A stretch of 64,000 nt of DNA from Calothrix sp. 336/3 (GCF_000734895.2 NZ_CP011382.1:6206491-6270490), one strand, 5' to 3'. Shown: positions 44,647 to 54,094, counted from the first letter of the stretch. The notes: generated by a model from the letters alone, not told the origin. Numbers and translations: made by a program.

Positions 44647-46023
44647 TCAGCTAGAAACCTTTTCCAGTAAAGATGTTTTCACCTGACGCTGACCCTGAAC
44701 CACCAACTCAATTACACGGTCTGGTCCTGTAACTAAACCGCGACGACGGGGTAAAATATCCCCCTTGGTGGCTAAATCTAGATTGAGACTAGAGAGAATC
44801 GTTGCCAAAACCAACTTCATTTCCAACTGAGCAAAAGCCGTACCTACGCAACGTCTAGCACCACCACCAAAAGGTACAAATTCATAGGGAGAATACTGTC
44901 TTTCTAGAAAACGTTCCGGTCGAAACTGTTTCGGGTTGGGGTATAAGTCTTCTCTTTGATGGGTTAAATAAATTGCACCCATAACTAATGTACCGGGTTG
45001 TAATTCATGCCCTGAAAGGGTGAGGGTATTTTTCACGGAGCGGGGGAAAGTCAACATAGCTACCGGATATATCCGTAAAGTCTCGTTACAGACCGCATTC
45101 AAATAGGGCAATTTCAGCAGGGTATTTAAATCAGACTTGTCTGGTACAGTATCCAATTCTGCTAGTAATTTTTCCTTCACCTCCGGGAATTTATGAATCC
45201 AGTAAAGTGCCCAAGCTAAAGCTGTCGCAGTAGTTTCATGTCCTGCGGTGAGTAAGGTCATCAACTCATCTCGCAGTTCCTCATCAGTCATACCGACACC
45301 GTTTTCGTCCTGAGCTGCCATCAACAAGCTGAGGATATCCGTCCGAGAGGTATCTGCTTGAGCGCGACGTTCCCGAATTTCGGCGTAGATTAATTCATTT
45401 ACACGCTGACGACGACGCAGGAAGCGCCCCCAAGGATACCAAGTACCTAAATCCTGTTGGAGAATAGGTATATATAAAAGAGCTGCTCGCAGGGGAGAGC
45501 TTCCCCCTTCTTCTAACATAATCGCTAAAAGACGTTCTAATTCTTCAGCCCTTTCTCCCTCATGCAAACCAAATACCGCTTGCATAATGACTCGCATGGT
45601 AATTGCTTGCATGGCAGCACGAGCATCTACACTTTGACCTATACGCCATTGCCCCATCACTGACTCAGTAATCTTAGTGATGACTTCGGTATAGGTTTTC
45701 ATCCGTTCCCCATGAAAGGGTGGAGTAATTAGTTGTCTTTGTCGGAAATGGGGTTCACCTTCTAAGGTAATCACGGAGTTTTTGCCTAGCAGGGGGGCAA
45801 ATAGTTGATTGGCGCGACTGGGAGCAGTAAAGTCTTTATTGTCACTGGTCAGTATTTGCTGTATTGCCTGGGGGTGACTGACAAAGAGGATGGGAAAGCT
45901 CAGATGGAGAGTGAAAATATCGCCATACTTTTTTGCACATTCTTCCATATATGGCATGGGACGAGCAATCCACTGAAGCATTTGGACAATCGCCGGAGTT
46001 TGGGGACCTTGTGGTAGTTTCAT
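44647..46023 (-). CDS. Cytochrome P450, CYP110-like
   Basis: 458 residues, complete. Monooxygenase: haem-ligand Cys392 in FVPFGGGARRCVGTAFAQLE, I-helix AGHETTATALAWALYW, and K-helix ETLRIYP. The N-terminus is soluble-type (MKLPQGPQTPAIVQMLQW). The CYP110 family is characteristic of filamentous cyanobacteria and includes fatty-acid and terpene hydroxylases. The substrate here is unknown. It lies upstream of the ChlH paralogue on the same strand, but the 137-base spacer with a palindrome makes co-transcription uncertain. Confidence 0.93.
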   Translation of the reverse strand: MKLPQGPQTPAIVQMLQWIARPMPYMEECAKKYGDIFTLHLSFPILFVSHPQAIQQILTSDNKDFTAPSRANQLFAPLLGKNSVITLEGEPHFRQRQLITPPFHGERMKTYTEVITKITESVMGQWRIGQSVDARAAMQAITMRVIMQAVFGLHEGERAEELERLLAIMLEEGGSSPLRAALLYIPILQQDLGTWYPWGRFLRRRQRVNELIYAEIRERRAQADTSRTDILSLLMAAQDENGVGMTDEELRDELMTLLTAGHETTATALAWALYWIHKFPEVKEKLLAELDTVPDKSDLNTLLKLPYLNAVCNETLRIYPVAMLTFPRSVKNTLTLSGHELQPGTLVMGAIYLTHQREDLYPNPKQFRPERFLERQYSPYEFVPFGGGARRCVGTAFAQLEMKLVLATILSSLNLDLATKGDILPRRRGLVTGPDRVIELVVQGQRQVKTSLLEKVSS

Positions 46024-46161
46024 CTGATTCTCTTACTGCCTATCCTATCCTTACTGTTCTGCCATTGGAACTATCAAAAAATCATTAAGTTTTGTTAAGT
46101 AGCCATTATGAACTGCGTACACCAGGACAGATGAAAATAGGCATTGGGCATTAATTATTTC

Positions 46162-46210
46162 TCCCTTGTCCCCCTTGTCCCCCTTGTCCCCCTTGTCCCC
46201 CTTGTCCCCT
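46162..46210. repeat. 9-base tandem repeat (CCCTTGTCC)
   Basis: Five near-perfect copies of CCCTTGTCC. Confidence 0.9.
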
Positions 46211-46351
46211 GCTTTTTCAAGTCAGGTGCTAGTCATCAAACTGCGTAGACGTGGATAATATCGTTCGACTTTAAAGTTAATACAAATAGGTAGCAGGGTG
46301 AAAAAATTAGGGAGACTATGGTTTTGTATCAAGCATTTCGTGAAATGTGGA

Positions 46352-46606
46352 TAACAACTAGGCTGTGTACTTTGTTGGGATTTATCCATATTTAGTTCAT
46401 GATTTAGTTCATGCCGTTTTTGTGATTTTCTCGTCCCCATGCTCCGCGTGGGGACGCATTCCACGAGGCTCTCTGCCTCGAATCAGGAAGCAGAGCTTCC
46501 CTACCTGTATTCCAAGCCAGAGTCTTGGAACAAGTTTTCCCCCTCACGGTTTTTGTATGAATTTATCACTCAAAAAAGGCACAGAGTACACAGCCTAGAT
46601 AACAAC
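46352..46606. mobile_element. MITE-like unit enclosing a multi-hairpin cassette
   Basis: Inverted ends share CTAGGCTGTGTACT. The interior holds consecutive hairpins GTCCCCATGC...GTGGGGAC, CGAGGCTCTCTGCCTCG, GGAAGCAGAGCTTCC and TCCAAGCCAGAGTCTTGGA. The right end resembles 39240-39290. Mobility is inferred. Confidence 0.55.
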
Positions 46607-46618
46607 AGAAAGATAGCT

Positions 46619-47626
46619 ATGGATTGCAAAGCGCTAATTTATCAAATTGGGAAACAACAAGTGATCGCACCCATATATCCTAATTATTTGGTGAAATGGG
46701 ATATCTCCCAAGAGCCGCGAATTATTCAGCAAATCGAACTACCTTACAAATTTGAGCCAGTACCGAGTATTGTTTTATTACCGGATGGGGAAAGGTTTGC
46801 TGTGACTCCTTCTGAGGTTACGCCAGAATTTGGGATTGAAATACGTCATTGGGATGATTTGTCCGTTTTGCAAACAGTTCAGTTACCCCATGCACCCTAT
46901 GGGGAGACTTCCCTGGAGGATGAATATCATGGACATCAGAAATGTACCCATATCTCATGGTTGGGGGTGACTCCTTGTCAGCGATATTTACTGATTGCTG
47001 AGGGTTGGGGGGATATGTACTTGGTTAATTTAGAAACGGGTGAACAGGTACGTTGGTTGTGTCGTTGGCGAGATTATAATGCGGGATTTGCCATGGATGC
47101 ACAGATGCAATTTTTAATTATCAATTCTGTGGATATGGATGAATTCCATCATGTATTTCGCATTGGAGATATGCTCAGGGGTGAATTGAGTTATCTGGGA
47201 GAATTTGCAGGTGGAGCGCGTTGTCATCGGGGTGGTTTGGGTTTTAGCCCAGATGGTGAGAGTTTGGCTTACAGTTTCTATATATATAATCGGGTTGAGT
47301 TAGCTTGTTTGCAGGTCGATCGCCAGTTTTTGGCAAGTTTAAATGATTTTGTTGAGCAACCCCTGGAAACAAAATGGCAACAACCTTGGATGCTACACCA
47401 TGGACATGATAGTTTTAATCCTTGGCAAAGTGAAATTGTTTGGCTGGATAATCAGAGGTTGGTGTTTGGTGTGGGGAAAACTCTGGCATTAGTGCAGGCA
47501 GAAACTGGTGAGGTGGAAGCAACCTATAATTTAGATGCAGTGATGAATGGGATGAAATTTGACCCTATTTCTGGAAAAATGATTGTGGCGACGAAGGAGG
47601 GAATAGGGGTGGTGACAATAGGCTGA
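46619..47626 (+). CDS. Beta-propeller (WD40/YVTN-like) repeat protein
   Basis: 335 residues using the ATG at 46619 (MDCKALIYQIG). The frame is open upstream to 46439, but that part is translated hairpin repeat and is not accepted. Repeating strand-rich blocks such as SIVLLPDGERFAVT, HISWLGVTPCQRYLLIAEGW, GLGFSPDGESLAYSF and MKFDPISGKMIVATKEG suggest a beta-propeller. No signal peptide. Function unknown. It is convergent, 2 bases from the stop of the nuclease-like/TPR gene. Confidence 0.78.
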   Translation: MDCKALIYQIGKQQVIAPIYPNYLVKWDISQEPRIIQQIELPYKFEPVPSIVLLPDGERFAVTPSEVTPEFGIEIRHWDDLSVLQTVQLPHAPYGETSLEDEYHGHQKCTHISWLGVTPCQRYLLIAEGWGDMYLVNLETGEQVRWLCRWRDYNAGFAMDAQMQFLIINSVDMDEFHHVFRIGDMLRGELSYLGEFAGGARCHRGGLGFSPDGESLAYSFYIYNRVELACLQVDRQFLASLNDFVEQPLETKWQQPWMLHHGHDSFNPWQSEIVWLDNQRLVFGVGKTLALVQAETGEVEATYNLDAVMNGMKFDPISGKMIVATKEGIGVVTIG

Positions 47627-47628
47627 TT

Positions 47629-49149
47629 TTATATATTTAATTCATCCAGGGACATTTCTAATTGTAAATCATCTATCATTTCTTGAATATTTTGTCTAGC
47701 AGTAATATTCCCTTCCAGAGTAGATAATTCTTGGGCAACTTTTAAGTCTGCCATGGCATTCTCCAGATGATTTAATTCATAGAAGCATTGGGAACGTTGT
47801 TGATAGATTTCCCTAGTTTTATATCCTAGTTCAATGGCTTGATTATAGTCAGCGATCGCCATCTCTAATTCTGTGATTTCCAAATAGCAATTACCGCGTA
47901 AATAATAAGCTTCTTTGTTGTCTTGATTTTCTAGGATAACTTTGTTAAAATCAGATATAGCTCCAGTAAAGTATCCTAGTTCAACGCGAGATATTCCCCT
48001 ATTTAAATACTGCTGAATATCACAATATTCTATTTCTGATAAGGCAGGGAATAAAGTAATTTCGGGCAATGTTGTATAGTCTATCCAGCTCTGTTTACTT
48101 TCTAGTTGTAGAACCTGTCCATAATCTTCGATAGCTCTTTGATTATCACCAATTAGGTAATAAGTATCTCCGCGATTTTTCCAAAAAGAGATATGATCAG
48201 GAGAGAGAATTATTGCTTGACTAAAATCGGCGATCGCCCCTGAATAATCACTGAGGTGATATCGGGCAATTCCCATCTGATTATAAACTTGGGGAGCATG
48301 GGGATTGAGGTTGAGACTGTGGAGAAAATCGAGGATTGCTTTTTCATATTCTGCCACAGCTAAATACGCCAAACCTCGGTGATAGTAGATATTTGCGTCT
48401 TGCTGCTGAATTTCGAGGATATCGGTATAGGTAGCGATCGCCCTTGAAAAGTCTTGGTTTTGATAAGCTTGAATAGCGGCTAATTTTAGGGATGGGATAG
48501 AATTTTGGGTTAGGGAATGGGATGGGGAGAAATTTCCTAGACTTTGGGAATGAAACTGTTCTAAATAGCATCTCAAACCACCAGCATAGAGTAATTGTTC
48601 TATACCGAAGTTTATTTTACCTCTGTTTAACTTAATCATCTGAGTTGGTAAAAAACCAGCTAAATACAAATGATATTCCCTTTGAGATTCATTAATTTCT
48701 TCTTGAACAAAGACACAAATAATCACATAATTATTTGCAACTTCCTCTGCACTCACCGACCATTGAACTTGATTAAATTTACCACGACGAGACTTTACTT
48801 GAATCCCAATTTTAGCATCAAATTTCAGAGTAAAATCTGTTTTTCCATCACCACCGAGACGTTTTTCATAATCTACAGAGGTAATTAAATCTGATAAACG
48901 TTCTTGAACAACTTCCTCTGCTAATTTCCCCTGCAAATACTTAATAAATACATCCCTGACGGGAGAGACTTGTTTATATTTTTCTGCCATTTCCCAACAG
49001 AAATTCCGTAAAACTTTGAGTCTTTCCCCAGAAATAACCGTCAACTCGCTATGTTTACCCTCAACTTGACAATGGAGTACAGAGCTAGAAGATGCCAACC
49101 TCTGGATAAAATCTAATTGTTGCGATCGCAGTACGGAAATTCCATTCAT
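47629..49149 (-). CDS. Nuclease-like domain fused to TPR repeats
   Basis: 506 residues. The N-terminal domain (about 60-195) contains GGDGKTDFTLKFDAKIGIQVKS and later NYVIICVFVQEE. A D-(x)n-QVK pattern in beta strands like this resembles PD-(D/E)xK/DUF4365-type nuclease-like folds. From about residue 220 to 480 there are tandem tetratricopeptide repeats (YYHRGLAYLAVAEYEKAILDF, VYNQMGIARYHLSDYSGAIAD and more). TPR arrays mediate protein contacts. The pairing of a possible nuclease with TPRs could be a regulator or defence-type effector; catalytic activity is not shown. Its start codon abuts the divergent glycosyltransferase region. Confidence 0.75.
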   Translation of the reverse strand: MNGISVLRSQQLDFIQRLASSSSVLHCQVEGKHSELTVISGERLKVLRNFCWEMAEKYKQVSPVRDVFIKYLQGKLAEEVVQERLSDLITSVDYEKRLGGDGKTDFTLKFDAKIGIQVKSRRGKFNQVQWSVSAEEVANNYVIICVFVQEEINESQREYHLYLAGFLPTQMIKLNRGKINFGIEQLLYAGGLRCYLEQFHSQSLGNFSPSHSLTQNSIPSLKLAAIQAYQNQDFSRAIATYTDILEIQQQDANIYYHRGLAYLAVAEYEKAILDFLHSLNLNPHAPQVYNQMGIARYHLSDYSGAIADFSQAIILSPDHISFWKNRGDTYYLIGDNQRAIEDYGQVLQLESKQSWIDYTTLPEITLFPALSEIEYCDIQQYLNRGISRVELGYFTGAISDFNKVILENQDNKEAYYLRGNCYLEITELEMAIADYNQAIELGYKTREIYQQRSQCFYELNHLENAMADLKVAQELSTLEGNITARQNIQEMIDDLQLEMSLDELNI

Positions 49150-49210
49150 GGGAGGGAAAATTGCTGATTTTCATTTATACTTTGACATAAAAAAATTGAT
49201 TTTTTCACCA

Positions 49211-49900
49211 ATGCTCGCAAAAATATCTGTAATTATTCCAACACTGAATGAGTCAGTTAATATTGCCTCTACCTTGAGTGCGATACCTATTAGGCATGAT
49301 ATAGAGGTAATTATTGTCGATGGTGGCTCCACGGATAACACAGTAGAAATAACTAGGCAATTTAGTATAAAATTAATTGATTCTCTGCCCGGACGTAGCG
49401 AGCAAATGAATCGGGGTGCAACCGTCGCAACAGGAGAAATTCTACTATTTTTGCACGGGGATACTCGTTTACCAAGTAATTTTGAGAACATGGTGAGAGA
49501 TGCAATCCAGAAACCGGGAGTGGTTGCAGGTGCATTTACATTGCAGATTGACGATAATGCACCAAGTTTGCGGTGGGTAGAAAAGGGGGTGAAGTGGCGA
49601 TCGCGGTTATTTCAGTTACCCTATGGAGATCAGGCAATATTTCTGACGAAGGAAACATTTGAGAAAATTGGTGGCTTCCCAAGAATTCCGATTATGGAAG
49701 ACTTTGAGTTGATACAGAGATTAAAAAAAATCGGTAAAATCACGATTATATCTGCATCAGTCATCACATCACCCCGAAGATGGTTAAAAAAAGGAATTTG
49801 GCAAACAACCCTGATCAATCAGATTGTGATTATCGCCTATTATCTGGGTATTTCTCCCGATAGAATCCGTGACTGGTATCGTCAGGGAAAATTTAGATAG
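49211..49900 (+). CDS. Family 2 glycosyltransferase, TIGR04283 type
   Basis: 229 residues from the ATG at 49211 (MLAKISVIIPTLNES). An in-frame start at 49148 would add an unusual 21-residue tail overlapping the neighbour's start. GT-A motifs: IPTLNES, EVIIVDGGSTDNT, the distinctive PGRSEQMNRGA, LFLHGDTRLP (DxD-like) and GDQAIFLTKETFEKIGGFP. This subfamily is linked elsewhere to arsenosugar-type clusters; no arsenic gene is seen here. It is followed in the same direction by two TVP38 genes and a MerA-like gene. Confidence 0.88.
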   Translation: MLAKISVIIPTLNESVNIASTLSAIPIRHDIEVIIVDGGSTDNTVEITRQFSIKLIDSLPGRSEQMNRGATVATGEILLFLHGDTRLPSNFENMVRDAIQKPGVVAGAFTLQIDDNAPSLRWVEKGVKWRSRLFQLPYGDQAIFLTKETFEKIGGFPRIPIMEDFELIQRLKKIGKITIISASVITSPRRWLKKGIWQTTLINQIVIIAYYLGISPDRIRDWYRQGKFR

Positions 49901-49992
49901 TCTTAAGCTGTTTCTCAGGTTTGGGCAATATTCTAGAATTGTCAGGAATTTTGTAATTGAGAGAGTTAGATTAAATATGTTCTCGGATTTTT

Positions 49993-50712
49993 ATGAGTAT
50001 GATGTCTCGAAAAAGTCAATTGACAACAGTTAAATATATTTGTCTATTTTTGTTAGTCATCGCTCTAATTTTCATCGGTAGGCAAATCAATTTTTCCGAA
50101 ATATTGCAATCCTCCGCTATGTGGGTAAAAAGTTTAGGCATCTGGGGGGCGATCGCCTATATTATTCTTTACAATTTGGCGACTCTCTTATTTGTCCCTG
50201 GCTCTATACTTACGATTAAAGGGGGATGTTTATTTGGTTTATTTTGGGGTTCCGTTTATGTGATAATTGCTGCCATTATTGGTGCTGTCATCACTTTTTG
50301 TCTAGGGCGTTATGTTTCTCGCAACTGGGTTTGTCAACAGCTGGAAAAATATCCCAAATTTCAAGCTATTGATAGAGCAGTAGCCACCGCAGGATTAAAA
50401 ATTGTTTTACTGACGCGACTTTCTCCGATTTTCCCCTTTAACTTATTAAACTATGCCTTTGGCATCACTCAAGTGTCTTTAAAAGATTATATTCTTGGCT
50501 CCCTTGGTATTATTCCGGGAACTTTAATGTATGTCTACATTGGTTCTTTAGCCAGTGATGTGGTAATGGCAAATATGTCAGCAACACCCATGGATAGGAC
50601 AGCGCAAACTTGGCAAATAATTATGCAAGTAATTGGCTTAGTTGCCACCATTGCAGTGACGATATATATATCTCGAATTGCTCAGAAAGCATTACAAGAA
50701 AATATGGATTAA
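49993..50712 (+). CDS. TVP38/TMEM64 family membrane protein 1
   Basis: 239 residues, about six membrane helices. DedA/VTT superfamily: FVPGSILTIKGGCLFGLFWG, the re-entrant GAVITFCLGRYVSRNWV, and LLTRLSPIFPFNLLNYAFGI, then LGSLGIIPGTLMYVYIGSLA. Superfamily members act as lipid scramblases or transporters; the substrate is unknown. 51 residues at the N-terminus are less conserved than in its neighbour. The second copy at 50912 is closely similar, indicating tandem duplication. Confidence 0.93.
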   Translation: MSMMSRKSQLTTVKYICLFLLVIALIFIGRQINFSEILQSSAMWVKSLGIWGAIAYIILYNLATLLFVPGSILTIKGGCLFGLFWGSVYVIIAAIIGAVITFCLGRYVSRNWVCQQLEKYPKFQAIDRAVATAGLKIVLLTRLSPIFPFNLLNYAFGITQVSLKDYILGSLGIIPGTLMYVYIGSLASDVVMANMSATPMDRTAQTWQIIMQVIGLVATIAVTIYISRIAQKALQENMD

Positions 50713-50864
50713 TTTATGATTAGTCCTTGCGCACAATTTTGGAAAAAGAGACGCATCTTGTTTTCTCAGAGAGTTTTAAAAAGATGGCATCTTGCACTGT
50801 TTTTTAAATTATTAACCCCCAAATTAACCCCCAAATAAAAAATATCTTACCCCTTAATCATAAA

Positions 50865-50887
50865 TAGCGAGCCAGACGCTCCCACTA
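50865..50887. repeat. AGCGAG/GCTCCC palindromic repeat
   Basis: AGCGAGCCAGACGCTCCCACT, an inverted relative of 44606-44629, sits between the two TVP38 genes. Confidence 0.65.
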
Positions 50888-50911
50888 CAATTTAAAAATC
50901 ATCAAAAATAT

Positions 50912-51625
50912 ATGCGAAAAAACTTTTACCTGATTCTATTTACCCTTCTAGTTATTCTCCTATGGGGAACCCATCCCGCAATTGCTCAAGAAAATAATCT
51001 CAATCAATTGAATCCCCAAGGATGGCTGCGAAATGCCCTACTATGGATAGAAAGCCTAGGTGTAATTGGGGCGATCGCCTTTATCGGTTTATATATTCTT
51101 GCCACCGTTGCATTTCTTCCAGGTTCCATTCTCACCCTAGGAGCAGGGGTAGTATTTGGTGTTGTCTGGGGTTCCCTCTACGTCTTCCTGGGTGCAACCC
51201 TAGGAGCAACCGCAGCTTTTTTAGTCGGTAGATATCTCGCAAGAAATTGGGTTTCTCAAAAAATCGCTGGTAACAGCAAATTTGCGGCAATCGATACTGC
51301 CGTTGGTCGAGAAGGGTTTAAAATCGTCTTGTTGACTCGACTTTCTCCCATATTTCCCTTCAATTTATTAAACTACGCCCTAGGAATTACAGGAGTTTCC
51401 CTCAAAGATTATTTTCTTGCTTCCATTGGGATGCTTCCTGGAACAATTATGTACGTCTACATTGGTTCCCTTGCTGGTAATTTGGCAATGATTGGTAGTC
51501 AAACTCAACCGACAAACCCGACTCTACAATGGGCAATCCGCATCATCGGTTTTATTGCTACCCTTGCCGTCACATTATACGTCACCCGTGTTGCCCGCAA
51601 AGCTTTAGCAGAAGTTAGTCAATAG
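50912..51625 (+). CDS. TVP38/TMEM64 family membrane protein 2
   Basis: 237 residues. An N-terminal hydrophobic leader ends ...THPAIAQENN and may be a cleavable signal peptide. Core motifs parallel the neighbour: FLPGSILTLGAGVVFGVVWGS, LLTRLSPIFPFNLLNYALGI and SIGMLPGTIMYVYIGSLAG. It ends 30 bases before the MerA-like gene, so it is probably co-transcribed with it. TVP38 and MerA-like proteins are repeatedly adjacent or fused in bacteria, which supports a functional pair of unknown substrate. Confidence 0.93.
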   Translation: MRKNFYLILFTLLVILLWGTHPAIAQENNLNQLNPQGWLRNALLWIESLGVIGAIAFIGLYILATVAFLPGSILTLGAGVVFGVVWGSLYVFLGATLGATAAFLVGRYLARNWVSQKIAGNSKFAAIDTAVGREGFKIVLLTRLSPIFPFNLLNYALGITGVSLKDYFLASIGMLPGTIMYVYIGSLAGNLAMIGSQTQPTNPTLQWAIRIIGFIATLAVTLYVTRVARKALAEVSQ

Positions 51626-51655
51626 TAAATATCTCATCCTTCCCCCAAATTTCCC

Positions 51656-53197
51656 ATGTCTGACTCCGAAAATTATCAAATACGTCCCCTAGATGAGTAT
51701 AATCAAAGACTTATCTCTCACGTACATCCACCGAACTGGATGAATCCCCAACCTGCTGACTGTTACGATTTAGTAGTTATTGGTGCAGGTACAGCAGGTT
51801 TAGTTGTTGCCGCAGGTGCTGCGGGTTTAGGTTTGGGTTTAAAAGTTGCCCTGATTGAAAAGCACCTCATGGGTGGTGATTGTTTAAACGTCGGTTGCGT
51901 ACCATCAAAATGTCTGATTCGTTCCTCACGGGTTGTCGGAGAAATGTGGCAAGCAGGGGAATTTGGTGTATCCACCCCCCAACATATAGATGTGGATTTT
52001 CCCGCAGTTATGGCTAGAATGCGACGTATACGAGCAGGTATCAGCCATAATGACTCCGCAGAAAGGTTTAAAAAGTTGGGTGTAGATGTATTTTTAGGTG
52101 ATGGCAGCTTCGTGAGTGGCAATAAAATAGAAGTCAATGGTACAATTCTGCGGTTTAAGAAAGCGGTAATTGCTACTGGAGCCAGAGCCGCACGCTTAAA
52201 TATCCCTGGTATAGAAGAAGCCGGATATTTAACTAACGAAACTGTATTTTCCCTGATACAGCGTCCCCGCAGTCTAGCTGTAATTGGTGGTGGACCCATT
52301 GGCTGCGAATTAGCACAAGCCTTTCACCGTCTTGGTTGTCAGGTAACTTTATTCCATCGCGGTGGGCATTTGCTCAACAAAGAAGATAGGGAAGCGGCGG
52401 AAATTGTTCAGAATGCCTTGGAGAGGGTAGGTATCCGTTTAGTCTTAAATTGTCAACTGGAAGATGTAGTTAAAGTGACAGCAGGTAAAAGAATATACTT
52501 CTCCGTGGGAGAGCATCGGGATTCGGTGACAGTGGAGGAAATTCTTGCCGGTGCGGGGAGAACTCCCAATGTGGAGGGATTGAATTTAGATGCTGTGGGT
52601 GTGGAATATGACTCCCGTCGGGGGGTAAAGGTGAATGATTACCTGCAAACAACAAACCCAAATATCTATGCTGCGGGGGATATCTGTATGGATTGGAAGT
52701 TTACCCATGCTGCGGATGCTGCCGCCAGGATAGTAATTAAAAATACCCTATTCTCTCCCTTCGGTTTCGGGCGATCGCGCTTAAGTAGCCTCGTTATGCC
52801 TTGGGTTACATATACTGACCCTGAAATTGCCCATACGGGAATGTACGAAGCAGAAGCCCATGAGAAAGGTATAAAATGCAATCAAATTAAAATTCCTTTC
52901 AGTTCCGTAGATCGGGCGATCGCTGACGGAGAAGAAGCAGGTTTTGTGAAAATTCTCCACCGACAAGGTTCCGATGAAATCCTTGGTGCAACCATTGTCG
53001 CTCCCCATGCCGGGGAAATGATATCAGAAATTACCACCGCGATCGTCCATAAAATTGGACTAAGTAAACTGAGCAGCGTAATTCACCCCTATCCTACCCA
53101 AGCCGAAGCCATAAAAAAAGCCGCAGACGCTTATCGTCGTACTTTACTCACCCCGAATACGCAAAAACTCCTGGGATTTCTCCAAAAATTATCCTAA
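51656..53197 (+). CDS. MerA-like FAD-dependent pyridine nucleotide-disulfide oxidoreductase
   Basis: 513 residues. FAD site YDLVVIGAGTAGLVVAAGAAG near residue 40, redox disulfide CLNVGCVPSKCL, NAD(P)H site AVIGGGPIGCELAQAFHRLG, a second FAD contact YAAGDICMDWKFTHAADAAAR, and the C-terminal catalytic HPYPTQAEAIKKAADAYRR. It lacks the mercury-specific C-terminal cysteine pair and the NmerA domain, so mercuric reductase is not supported. It is better read as a disulfide reductase partner of the upstream TVP38 protein. The extra N-terminal 35 residues (IRPLDEYNQRL) are typical of this TVP38-linked branch. Confidence 0.92.
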   Translation: MSDSENYQIRPLDEYNQRLISHVHPPNWMNPQPADCYDLVVIGAGTAGLVVAAGAAGLGLGLKVALIEKHLMGGDCLNVGCVPSKCLIRSSRVVGEMWQAGEFGVSTPQHIDVDFPAVMARMRRIRAGISHNDSAERFKKLGVDVFLGDGSFVSGNKIEVNGTILRFKKAVIATGARAARLNIPGIEEAGYLTNETVFSLIQRPRSLAVIGGGPIGCELAQAFHRLGCQVTLFHRGGHLLNKEDREAAEIVQNALERVGIRLVLNCQLEDVVKVTAGKRIYFSVGEHRDSVTVEEILAGAGRTPNVEGLNLDAVGVEYDSRRGVKVNDYLQTTNPNIYAAGDICMDWKFTHAADAAARIVIKNTLFSPFGFGRSRLSSLVMPWVTYTDPEIAHTGMYEAEAHEKGIKCNQIKIPFSSVDRAIADGEEAGFVKILHRQGSDEILGATIVAPHAGEMISEITTAIVHKIGLSKLSSVIHPYPTQAEAIKKAADAYRRTLLTPNTQKLLGFLQKLS

Positions 53198-53302
53198 AAT
53201 AGTGGTTGAGGGAATGATAAAAATACTGGCAAACTCTTTCTGACCCTCATCCCTGGCAACACAAATACCAAGCATTTTATTACCCCTAATTTCCGTAAAA
53301 TT

Positions 53303-53992
53303 ATGTCAGTTGCCCAAGAATTAGAAGTAGCACAAGATATAATATTCCCACCAGGAGATATATACAGTAACGAACCGCCATTGGAAAGCGATTTACACCT
53401 ACGCCAGATTATCCTGTTATTACAATGCTTAGAATTGTGGTGGCAAAACCGCAATGACTTTTATGCTGCCGGAAATTTGACAATTTACTACAGTCAACGT
53501 CAACTCAAATCAGAAGAATTTCGTGGTCCAGACTTTTTTGTTGTTCTGGGATGTGAAAAAAAACCACGCAAAAGTTGGGTAGTTTGGCAAGAAGATGGCA
53601 AGTATCCCAATATTATAGTTGAGTTGCTATCACCATCCACAAAAACTACAGACCAAAACTTAAAAAAACAAATTTATCAAGATGTATTTCGCACACCAGA
53701 ATATTTTTGGTTTGACCCTAATAATTTAGAATTTGCAGGGTTCCATTTAGTCGATGGGATATACCAACCAATAGAACCGAACTCCCAAGGTTGGTTATGG
53801 AGTCAGCAATTAGATTTATATCTAGGTGTACAGGAAAATCAACTTCGATATTTTACAGTACAAGGAGAGTTATTACCCACACCAGCAGAATTTGCAGAGC
53901 AGGAAAAACAACGCGCAGAGCAGGAAAAACACCGCGCAGAAAGGTTAGCAGCTAAGTTACGGGAATTGAATATTGACCCCGACCTTCTATAA
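53303..53992 (+). CDS. Uma2 family (DUF820) putative endonuclease
   Basis: 229 residues. PD-(D/E)xK fold family hugely expanded in filamentous cyanobacteria. Conserved GPDFFVVLG (Asp) and NIIVELLSPSTKTTD (Glu, then Lys), then YFWFDPNNLEFAGF. The tail is a charged coil (EQEKQRAEQEKHRAERLAAKLREL) ending in the usual GIDP-like NIDPDLL. Cellular role unknown; single gene. Confidence 0.95.
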   Translation: MSVAQELEVAQDIIFPPGDIYSNEPPLESDLHLRQIILLLQCLELWWQNRNDFYAAGNLTIYYSQRQLKSEEFRGPDFFVVLGCEKKPRKSWVVWQEDGKYPNIIVELLSPSTKTTDQNLKKQIYQDVFRTPEYFWFDPNNLEFAGFHLVDGIYQPIEPNSQGWLWSQQLDLYLGVQENQLRYFTVQGELLPTPAEFAEQEKQRAEQEKHRAERLAAKLRELNIDPDLL

Positions 53993-54094
53993 AAAGAGAT
54001 TATCAGAAACCAAAGCCAGTTTCATTCCCCAAAACTTGGTTAGGCTCTCCTGACAGTGGTAGGATGTTTGAGTTGCTGCTATCTTTGCCCGTGC

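Larger units (their letters stand above)
46024..46618. other. Repeat-filled spacer upstream of the beta-propeller-like gene
   Basis: Contains a 9-base tandem repeat (46162-46210), a multi-hairpin cassette (46428-46530) and inverted ends CTAGGCTGTGTACTTTG (46357) / CTAGGCTGTGTACTCTG (reverse complement of about 46583-46599). The last make a MITE-like unit at 46352-46606. No gene is seen. Confidence 0.65.

Noticed and set aside
46439..46618. N-terminal extension of the beta-propeller-like protein
   Set aside because: It is translated hairpin repeat; the ATG at 46619 begins the natural-looking protein.
51656..53197. Mercuric reductase assignment
   Set aside because: The C-terminal mercury-binding cysteine pair and NmerA domain are absent and no mer operon is nearby.
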